Part shown: positions 11,357-19,925 of the stretch, piece after piece | Position numbering within the stretch: the first letter of the stretch is position 1 | Layout of the letters: every line of letters begins with the position of its first letter | Assembly (NCBI GenBank): GCA_009602725.1 | Contig: WELB01000243.1 | Coordinates: 32,380 to 57,232 of the forward strand | DNA length: 24,853 bases | Reading direction: 5' to 3' | Origin: Spirogloea muscicola | Taxonomy: Eukaryota > Streptophyta > Zygnematophyceae > Spirogloeales > Spirogloeaceae | The notes under the pieces: generated by a model | The model's database searches: none | Told to the model about the DNA's origin: nothing | What the model saw: only the letters and a program-made list of their open reading frames with translations | Position numbers and translations under genes: made by a program

Positions 11357-14300
11357 TTATGCAAGCTCCGGAGGCCCGCTACCATCCCGGGCAGCTGCCA
11401 TGGCGAAAATCTCGCAGATGACCTCCAAAGGCAGTCCCTTGGTCTCAGGCACTCTAAGATAGATGAACACCCAGGAAATGACACTCATCACAGCAAAGAG
11501 TCCAAAAGTGATGCCGAGGCCGAGATCCTTCATGAGGTATGGGAATGCCTGACTGACGGCGATGTTGAAGGTCCACATTGTTGCAGCACAGAGGCCAATA
11601 CACAGGCCACGTACCCGTGTCGGGAATATCTCGCTGCATATAATATTGGGAATGGGCCCGAAACCCATGACGAAAGAGCATGAAAAGAGGAGGACGCCTA
11701 CCAATGCGGCAATAGCGCCAAGCAGGCCAGAACTACTCAGGGCAGTTGAAAGCACCAAGAGGAGCAACGCGACGGCCATAACTGGAATAGTTGACAAGAG
11801 CAGCTGCCTGCAGGGCAAGACAGTGACTGCACGTTGTAAGCAAGTACGTGGAAGCAGGAGCAGAGTCCTGCAGAATCACAGGGGAACTTGATGGAATATG
11901 TGATCGCAACATGTTCCGAAGGGTGCATGGTATTGTTGGCCGGTAATGCATCACATAATACTGCAGTTAGTTGGGGCCTGCAGAGGAACTTGTTTGGACG
12001 CACCTGCGGCCAGCTCTATCCATCAGCCACATTGCCAGGAAGACGCAGGGTAGCATGAAGGCACATGTCGACCCACTTGCGAGGATAGACGACGAAGTTT
12101 GACTTAGGCCAAGCTGGGCCAGTACGTCACCTGCAGAGTTGCTCAGTATAACAGGCGTGTAGTAAAGGACTGCGTTGATTCCACAGGCCTGGGGTGTCCA
12201 AGAGAGGAGAGAGTGGCGTCAGACGTGCTCGATCACTGAGAAGGATACACATCAGGCTTAAGCTGGGCATTTAAAGTCCTAGTCAGTGCGCCCTCACCTG
12301 CTGTAGAGCTTGTAGTGCAAGCCCAACAAAGAGAGCCTGCTTGACACCTGGCTCGTTCAAGTCTGAAATAGAGGGCGTGCTGCTTGCAGTCTTGGCAGGG
12401 TGCACTAGGGCTGGACCTGCAGCTTCCTCTAGTAAGCCGCTATTCATTATTGGTCGTGAAACGAGGGCAGCTGCCTGGAAGCCATCAGCATTGAAAGTTG
12501 CTGCCTGGTCAAGCACGTCCGTTGTTTCTGCAGTGGAAGTGTAATTGCTCCCTTCACTGAGGAAGAAGACCCGCTTATAGCTGCTGATGGCATCACCACT
12601 GCAATCACGGGTGACACCTCTGTCTGGTCGATTGGCCCTACCTTTGCCGGTGTCTTGCACCCAAGCGACCTGCCAAGAGCCGCCAGTTCCTGTGCCCTCA
12701 TGTCCAGAATCTGCGATGCTGCTTCGAGCAGCATCACTAGAAGCATATCTCTGAAGCGCCGGCAAGTAGGGTGCCAACGCATTCCCAAGGGCAGACTGGG
12801 AGACCAGCCCTGTAAGCGTGGAGCTAGTAATAGAAATATCAGACTCGAGCCCCTTAGCTTTCAAGTTGCCTTCTGTCTGCTGCGGCAGAAGAGGTTGAGT
12901 AAGAGCCTCATCAAGGGCACCAACCACCCCGAGTTCAACGTCCTCATCCTGCTCCTTGCCTTCGTACTCCTCATCATTCCCGTCCGGGAACATGTCCACC
13001 TCATCAGTTTGGTCTGGCTGTGCTTGTTCCTTCAAATGCTGAACAGTGTCCATAATCTGGACAAGGTGGTGCACCTGGAAGCTGGACTCGAGCGTACCGA
13101 CTGGCGTCAACACAGGTGGATGCTGGTCACCTCCATCGGGAGCCCTTTTAGCAATGTACGAGACACCATCCTCAGGACCTAGGAGCACCTTTTCTCCTGG
13201 CGCAGTTGGATCGGTGCCTGTCCTAATGGTTTCCTCATTCGGTTTCACTAGCCACTCCTCAAGACTGCTGTCTTCAGCAACAGCGAGCCCTTCAACGAGC
13301 ATTGCCAGCTCTCCTGTTCACAAAGCATGCAGTGCACATGAAAGTGAGAAAAACATGCAACTCCTGTCCACAAAGCATGCAATGCAAGTAGAACTGAGGG
13401 AATCATCTTGCAACTTCGTCCCACAGATGAAGGCCCCAGTGGAACAAAGCAAAGGACTATGGTCAGCTGGAGTGCAAGCAACTCCATCAAAATCAGTGTG
13501 TCAGATTGACGACTAATCTGCTCGGTAGACTTCAAGATAAATCCCAGCAAATCCCAGCAACTGCATGTGAGAGCTGGCTGTCACGTGCCTGTGACATCGT
13601 CGTGACCTCGCAAGTGCCTCAGCACCTCTCGTGCCTCCTTCATACGACCTTTGCTGACGAGCCACGCAGGAGACTCTGGAAGTGTGCTGATGGCTAGAGC
13701 AAAGTAAAAGACACCAGGAGCTAGAGATAGGCCCAGCATAAACCTCCAGTTTGGGTTGGGCGTAAGAGAGATGCTGAAGACAACAATGTATGCCACCAGC
13801 ATGCCTGCTATTCCCATCAGCTGTGGCAGCGTTGCCAATTGGCCGCGTATAGATGCTGGCGAGCATTCGGATATGAACAGCGGTACAACTGCATGACATT
13901 GTTTGCTTCATGAGCGTCACATGGAAGCGATCTTGTCATGCACACCAGATATAGGAAGACTCTGTGGCCCAGTGCACAGATGGACAAGAAGCTGCCTGGA
14001 AGAGAGTCTCCTTGGGACCACAGCAAGGATGAGATCGAGGAGGTGGCGCATCTTCTCACCTGTCGCCACCAGGCCGACACTCAACCCCACCAATACACGG
14101 CCAACAATAAGTATTAGAATCGAGGGTGACCAAGCCTCCACCGCAGCACCTGCTTGACATGACATGCACAGCTCCGAGGAAACATGAGCAGCTTCCTAGG
14201 CTTTCACATAAGGAGCAGTGAGCCACAGTCCACAAAGAACCCCTTGAACAACACCATGTGTGTCAACGTGATGCATGAGGGGTGATGCTGTGACCATGAC

Positions 14301-15062
14301 CCGATAACAATGCGAGGTTTGTCCAGAAAGGGGCGGCACAACGCCTGTCACCAACAACTAGTAGGCTTGATTGTGCGATAGCATGAGCAGTTAAATGGCC
14401 AAAATGCGATAATGAGAGCTTGCCAGCTATGTAGAAGGTCGCCATGACGAGCAGCAGAGATCGACGACCAAGCCAGTCAGCGAGGCCGCCCGCAATGAAG
14501 GAACTCAGAGCTGCTCCGATGAGATTGGCGGCAATTATGATACCGAGTAAGCCGGGGTCCTCATTCAAGTGGTACTCTGGAGAAATATACAGAAGTGATC
14601 CTGGACACACAGCGATTCGCGTGGTAGCTGGCGACCCCGTCATTCCAGCAGCTAGTTGCAGTAAGTAGTAAGGTAGGGATCAGAGCCCTGACGATTAGCT
14701 CGTGACGTTACAGAGACGCGACGGTGAACATGTGGTAAGGCCCCCATTTGCAAAGCAGGAGGGATGTAGGGCAAAAGGACGGTGGCCTCGCCCACACTGT
14801 GGATGGACATGCACTCGATGCGGGCAGAGCTTTCCAACGGCCAGCTGCAGGGATGCCTTCTCCTGGACTGGACGGGGTGTGCATCGAATCCCACTCAACC
14901 TGGCCGTGGGGTGCAGCTAGGGCATGAGACTCAGTCCAGCAGGATGAGCGTCCTGAGTGCATGCCAGGACTGCTCACCAGCTATGACGGCGCCGTCCCAG
15001 CCCTGGAGGCCGTTGCCGACTGCCGCAGACACCGCGACGAGCACAGCGCCGCCGCCGCCCAT
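11357..15062 (-). CDS. Tonoplast sugar transporter (TST/TMT type), complete, 7 exons, 767 residues
   Basis: Exons: 15062-14978, 14600-14424, 14149-14060, 13888-13589, 13313-12298, 12188-12004, 11807-11357. They total 2304 nt and every phase agrees. An in-frame stop at 15084-15086 lies just upstream of the start ATG. TST proteins are vacuolar proton/sugar antiporters of the MFS sugar-porter family, marked by a very long loop between helices 6 and 7. Here the loop lies almost entirely in exon 5 (about residues 218-540). It has the family landmarks MLVEGLAV, an acidic middle, GGSWQVAW and an ALVSRP...GPALVHP segment before the seventh helix. Other signatures are NGLQGWDGAVIAG (helix 1), GGLADWLGRR (66-75), PESPAWLVSKGR (188-199), QQACGINAVLYYTP (555-568), GFGPIPNIICSEIFPTRVRG (666-685) and VPETKGLPLEVI near the C-terminus. 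The usual Arg of PESPRWL is Ala. Introns 2 and 4 begin with GC. Divergent from the sucrose transporter gene. Confidence 0.97.
13311..13385. repeat. 50-bp-offset tandem duplication of a splice acceptor
   Basis: CTCCTGTTCACAAAGCATGCA at 13311-13331 recurs as CTCCTGTCCACAAAGCATGCA at 13361-13381 with one mismatch, and similarity runs a few bases further. On the minus strand both copies read GCTTTGTGRACAG followed by GAG, so the real acceptor of TST exon 5 (exon starts at 13313) has a duplicate 50 bp upstream inside intron 4. Confidence 0.85.
13541..13560. repeat. (ATCCCAGCAA)2 tandem repeat
   Basis: Two perfect 10-bp units lie in intron 4 of the TST gene, 29 bp downstream (minus strand) of the GC donor. 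Confidence 0.9.
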
Positions 15063-15761
15063 GCTGCCACAGCCGGGAGGGCGTCACGGGGCGCCGCAGC
15101 GGGCGAGGCCATGGAAGGCATGCAGAGGCCAAGGCGCGGCCATCGGCAGGTGGCTGCGGAGCTCGCAGGCACAAGGCTGGCGGAGCGGCAGCGCCTGCTG
15201 CAGGGGCGGCGGCGGCAGGGCCGGGGGGGCGGGCGCGGCGGAGAAGGCGGGCGGGCGGGCAGTGGCTAGGGGCGGGATCTGGGGGGGAGGGGAAGCGATG
15301 GCGGGGCGGGCCTCCTCGCGCCGCCGCGTGGCAAGCTCCGCCACGCGGCGCGCGCAAAGGCCCTCCCCACCTCCAAGGACCCGGGGCCGCCGCCGGATGG
15401 CGCCCCGGGGACCCCTGGCATCCACGGCCGTGCGCAGCCGGCGTGGGCCGGGCGCCCGATGGGCGCCATCGACGGGTGAGGGGGCTTCACGAGGCGGCTG
15501 CCCCGGCGGCGCGGGAGTGGCTCCTGCCACGTGGCGACCCCGGGGGTGAGGAGGGGCCCCCCGGCCGCGTCGGCCCGGCGCCGCCGCCGCCGCCGCCGCC
15601 GCCGGGGCCCCTTGGCTCGGCCTGGCGCAGTGCCGAGCACGCGCCGAGGCCTCGGGGAGGAGCGGTGTGCGCCTCGGTGGGAGGCCCGGCAGCAGGGGCT
15701 CCCTCGGCCCGCAGCGGCTCTGCCTCATGCTCCGGAGCCTGTGACCGGCCTCCCCGGCAGC
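15063..15761. promoter_or_regulatory. CpG-rich divergent promoter region between TST and SUT
   Basis: The start codons of the TST gene (minus, 15062) and sucrose transporter gene (plus, 15762) face away from each other across 699 bp. The stretch is strikingly GC- and CpG-rich compared with the genes around it, has no clear TATA box, and includes (GCC)8 at 15580-15603. Long open frames exist on both strands, but they are Arg/Ala/Pro/Gly-rich and consistent with GC-rich non-coding DNA. The 5' UTRs of both genes must lie here. Shared regulation is inference. Confidence 0.7.
15580..15603. repeat. (GCC)8 trinucleotide run
   Basis: Eight perfect GCC units lie in the divergent TST/SUT promoter region, about 160 bp upstream of the SUT start codon. 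Confidence 0.92.
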
Positions 15762-18700
15762 ATGGACGGCGCAAAGCTCGAGCGCTTGCGCAGCCTCGGG
15801 GTGCGGCGCAAAGACCGGGTGCCGCTCAAGTCTCTCGCTCGTGTAGCTCTCATTGCCGCAGGTAGATCCTTGAGAGCGCCCACCCTGGACGGCTGTTTAC
15901 TGACACCCTCATTGCTGCGTAGAGAGCTGGGCTTGGCAGCTCGCCCTGCCTGGCCACCTTCCCAAGCACGGCGGACCGACGCCAGCGCTAAGTAGTGAGA
16001 TCGTGTCAGAAGCTTGCACTGAACGACGTCTCGAGCAGCGGACCAGAACCCTCCTTCGGACCTGGATCAGTGTCTGCTGTCTTCGCCCCCTGTCGCAGGC
16101 GTTCAATTTGGCTGGGCGCTGCAGCTTTCACTACTCACGCCTTACGTCCAGGAGCTGGGCATCCCTCATGCGTGGGCGTCCTGGATCTGGCTATGTGGGC
16201 CCATCTCCGGCATGATTGTGCAGGTCAACTGCCCAGTCATGCTCCATCCTGCTGCTTGGACAGAGCGCACTTGCATTGCTCTATCTCTTGCACTCCTTGC
16301 GCGACTCAGATGCAGCTGCCATGGGCGTTACCAACCACAGAGCTGCCACTTGCGGCACGTTCTATTTGAATGCAGGCCACACAGGAAATCCCCCAAGGAG
16401 CTACTAATTCTGTGAGAAAGGAAAGATACCCGGATACTCTGACTTTTCTCCTTCACTTGGCGTTTGCAGCCCATCGTCGGTCACTACAGCGACAATTGCA
16501 TGAGCAAGTATGGTCGCCGACGACCTTTCATTGTTGCAGGCGCTGTGATGGTCTGCTTTGCCGTCATGGTCATAGGCTTTTCTGCGGACCTTGGTTATCT
16601 GCTGGGAGATCGGCCTTACAGGCGCTTGAAGCCTCGGGCAATCGCAATCTTCATTCTCGGGTTCTGGTGAGCACACCCTCTGCATTGCAGGTGTCCTGCA
16701 TCTGCAGACCTCTTTCACAAGTCACGCACATTGGCAATGTCCTGACGAGAGTGCCAGCATTGGTGTGCCCACCAACTGTGCCACGCTGCTACGATCAGGC
16801 GAGAATGCATCTCTGTAGACCGCCTAGCATGGCCAGGTTCTTGACAGTCGCCGATGCCATTGGGACATTGACATCTCACCTGCTGTCCAGGCTGCTTGAC
16901 CTGGCGAACAACACACTTCAGGGACCCTGTCGTGCACTTCTTGCAGATTTTACAGGTCTCAGAACTGCCATCTCATATCCTAGCGACGTGGTCCAAGTGT
17001 GGGGCCAGTTTTGTATCTAGAGCAAGGGAGTCACCGGTGGTCCAGTTTTGCTGATTCAGAGGTTGTTATGCGTCCCTGTGGAATACATACTTCATGTCAT
17101 GTGAAGACATTGTCCATGTTGTGCTCGCCTGAAGGACAAGTTTCTGATTTTGCTACCTGAAGGTCGGGAGCAGAAGCGTACCAGGCGTGCCAATGCCTAC
17201 TTCTCCACCTGGATGGCTGTGGGGAATATCCTGGGCTTCTACACAGGATCTTATGACCAGCTCTACCGCCTCTTCCCCTTCTGCTCATCAAAAGCCTGCA
17301 ACATGCCATGTGCAAATCTAAAAGCAGCCTTTCTGATGGACATCATCATGGTAGTGCTTTGTACCACACTAAGCGTCACTGCCGTGAAGGAGAAGCAATG
17401 GACCTCGGAGGATGCTGCAGCAAAAGCAGCAATCAAGAGGTAGGCTGGAGGGATACTGGGTTGCCTGAGAGTTGCCTGCATATCTGTGGCTAGCACTTCA
17501 TAAATATCTTCTTCTTATCAAGGCAGAGTGTGGGCATCCCTGCTATTAGATCAATCCTTTTGACAATTGCTACTGCTCTATGTGTCAGTTGACCACGTTC
17601 TGGTCAGTGGCCTTTTTTCACATGATCTGTGATAAAGCTAACCTTAAGAGTGCTGTGGTTTCCCTTAGCACAACACCCACAACCCCCTTGTTACGCGAGA
17701 CTTCAGCTCCATCAACAACTTCGCCGGTAGATGGAGTAGTAAATGGAACAGCAGATGAAAAAGCGAGTGGATATGGTGCATTGGATTCTTCAGAGCAGCC
17801 GCCACATCTCCCTTCAAGGATGAAAATTGGGGTTCTTGGCAATCCAGACACAGTGGAGCCCTTGATACAGGTGACCCTCATATGCAGATAGACTGAACTA
17901 GGCTTCCGTGCAAGCTGGCATCCTCTTGTCATCTGCCCCGTGCATGAAGGAGGTGCCAGATTAGAAGATTGATCTGCAATGTCCACTGAGGGGCCGACTG
18001 TCTACCTCACTGACGCTGTCATTGACTGTAACACAGACTGATATCACGCCCATCCAGGAGTCTCATATGCCCAATGCTACTGTAACTATCTCGCCTGATG
18101 TCGTTGAGATTCCCAAAACTGAGGACGAAGACGAGGAGGAGGATGAGTCTGAGGAAGAGGAGGAGGAGCAAACTTTCCTTCTGCTTGACCTCCTCAAAGC
18201 CTTACAGAATCTCCCCAGGCAGATGTGGCTCGTCCTCCTTGTGACTGCCTTGACTTGGACAGCATGGTTCCCTTTCCTCCTGTTTGACACAGACTGGATG
18301 GGCAGGGAGGTGTACCGGGGCAAGCCCACGTCATCCTCTGCCAGAAAGAAAGAATTGTACTACACGGGAGTACACGAGGGAGCTTTTGGTCTTATGCTCA
18401 ATTCCCTAGTTTTGGGCTGCACCTCCTTGGTCATTGAACCTCTGTGTCGTCGATTTGGATCTCGCAACCTCTGGGGCCTTGCCAATCTCGTGCTGGCCGC
18501 TTGCATGGCATCTACATACCTTGTGACCGCAGCAGCCGACGCCAAACCTGTGATTTACGGAAGCCCTTCCCCTTGGACCCGGATATGTGCGCTGCTCATA
18601 TTTGCCGTCCTTGGCTTTCCCCTTGCGGTTGGTGGACCTCCGTTATGCAGATCAGCTTGCAAATCAACATTGCAGCAGCGTTCTTGTTTTTGACTTGCTC

Positions 18701-19526
18701 TGTTCCGTGCAAGTTTGGTGACCCACCAGATATATGATGTATTATGTATCCTCCACATACATACTTGTACATCCTCCACATACTTGTGTAATAACAAGTC
18801 CTTTCTTATGCAGCTTTTGTCTTAGGTCTCACTCAGAGCTTTTTCCTCCTGTTTTAGGTCACAAACAGTGTCCCTTACTCGTTAACGGCAACCTTTACCA
18901 GTCAATCAGAGGGAGGTCAAGGTGCACTCTGCATTCTGCGACCTTGTCAAAATACTGCAGAAATGAATGTGACCTGCCTTGTCTGAGCATTTGGGTCCTG
19001 TTGGCATGGCAAAGACCCAATAATGTGTACTGCTGTTAATTTGTGCTTGTGCTCATCTTCTGCTCAGGACTTTCCATGGGCATCCTCAACCTGGCTATTG
19101 TATTACCTCAGGTTTGTGGCCTTGCTTTTCACCTTGCAACTTTGACACAATGAGGCATTGTGTGCATGCATACATCCTGCTTCTCATAAGCTCAGAAGCT
19201 GCCTTAAGCCCATAAGATGTGTGCTCTGTGAGTGTCGAGCATTCGGTGACATTGGGCAGTACTTAGCAGTCTGGTCTCATATACACCACCTACTTTTGTG
19301 ATGAAGTTGCTCGGGACAGCTCACAAGCGTGGGTTTGCAGGTTATCGTTTCCATTGGAGCTGGCCCTTGGGATGAGCTTTTTGGTGGTGGTAATCTGCCA
19401 GCATTTGCAGCTGCAGCTACGTTTGCCCTCTTTGGTGCAGTTGCTGCAATATTTGTGCTCCCAAGGCCTCCACCAGACTTCCGCCAAGTCAACATTCGCC
19501 GTACAACCAGCTCGCCAATCCCGTGA
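15762..19526 (+). CDS. Sucrose transporter (SUT/SUC, GPH family), complete, 10 exons, 616 residues
   Basis: Exons: 15762-15861, 16099-16223, 16470-16666, 16891-16955, 17163-17439, 17669-17870, 18037-18627, 18858-18921, 19068-19111, 19341-19526. They sum to 1851 nt with agreeing phases. Plant SUTs are 12-helix proton/sucrose symporters of plasma or vacuolar membrane. Family landmarks: VALIAAGVQFGWALQLSLLT across intron 1, PYVQELGIPHAWASWIWLCG with the conserved His at 57, QPIVGHYSDNC, GRRRPFI (90-96), RRANAYFSTWMAVGNILG, WFPFLLFDTDWMGREVY, NLAIVLPQVIVSIGAGPWD and LFGGGNLPAF. The protein is longer than the usual 500-odd residues because the central cytosolic loop (about residues 250-370) is expanded and carries a run of acidic residues at 351-366. 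This recalls the long-loop SUT2/SUC3 type, though I cannot assign a clade. The start is the only ATG near the conserved region in this frame. Convergent with the CcmA gene. Confidence 0.97.
18748..18788. repeat. Imperfect tandem repeat in SUT intron 7
   Basis: ATCCTCCACATAC followed by CTTGT-type sequence occurs at 18748-18770 and again from 18771, the second copy lacking an internal ATAC. It lies between the exons ending at 18627 and starting at 18858. Confidence 0.8.
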
Positions 19527-19834
19527 TTCACATTGTGAGCACAACACTGGCCACTCTGATGGCCGCTTTAGTAATGGCTCAGCACAGTCACAGGCAAGGC
19601 AGTATCACTTGAGCCTAGTGTTGCTCAATGGCTGCCAGTCATGACTCGTCTCAAATACTTGCAACTAGGTGCATGACCAACCTACCTCTTGCTTGCCTTG
19701 TCTTCAGCACTACTTTCATGTAAGTGCTCCTCCCAGCCATTCTTTAGCTGCTTGGTCAGGAATACTTGTACTAGGTGGTCATGCTTGCCCCACCTAATTT
19801 TAGGTTAGAAAGGAATCATTGCTACACCTGCACC

Positions 19835-19839
19835 TTACA
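19835..19839 (-). terminator. Possible TGTAA poly(A) signal of the CcmA gene
   Basis: TTACA on the plus strand reads TGTAA on the minus strand, about 90 bp past the CcmA stop. TGTAA is the common poly(A) signal of many green algae. A five-base word occurs often by chance, so support is weak. Confidence 0.3.
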
Positions 19840-19889
19840 GGGACTCCCTAATAGATTATGCAAGAGGACCACTATCACAGACTTCGGTC

Positions 19890-19894
19890 TGTAA
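19890..19894 (+). terminator. Possible TGTAA poly(A) signal of the SUT gene
   Basis: TGTAA on the plus strand, about 365 bp past the SUT stop. If used, the SUT transcript would end 30-odd bases short of the CcmA stop and overlap the CcmA 3' UTR in antisense. Weak support, since the word is short. Confidence 0.25.
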
Positions 19895-19925
19895 GTAAGC
19901 CAGTTGCTAACGTGTAGCTTTCATT

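Larger units (their letters stand above)
19527..19925. other. Tail-to-tail intergenic region
   Basis: The 399 bp between the SUT stop (plus) and CcmA stop (minus) hold both 3' UTRs and no gene that I can support. Confidence 0.6.

Noticed and set aside
12655-13182. 175-codon plus-strand open frame with hydrophobic segments
   Set aside because: Exact shadow of the TST loop exon on the minus strand, which is fixed by homology and phase.
15084-15728. Long open frames on both strands in the TST/SUT interval
   Set aside because: Arg/Ala/Pro/Gly-rich products typical of very GC-rich DNA. The stop at 15084 also separates this frame from the TST ATG.
15531-15761. N-terminal extension of the sucrose transporter
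   Set aside because: The upstream frame is open but has no ATG, is encoded by GC-rich repeats (poly-Arg), and plant-type SUTs start near the position of ATG 15762.
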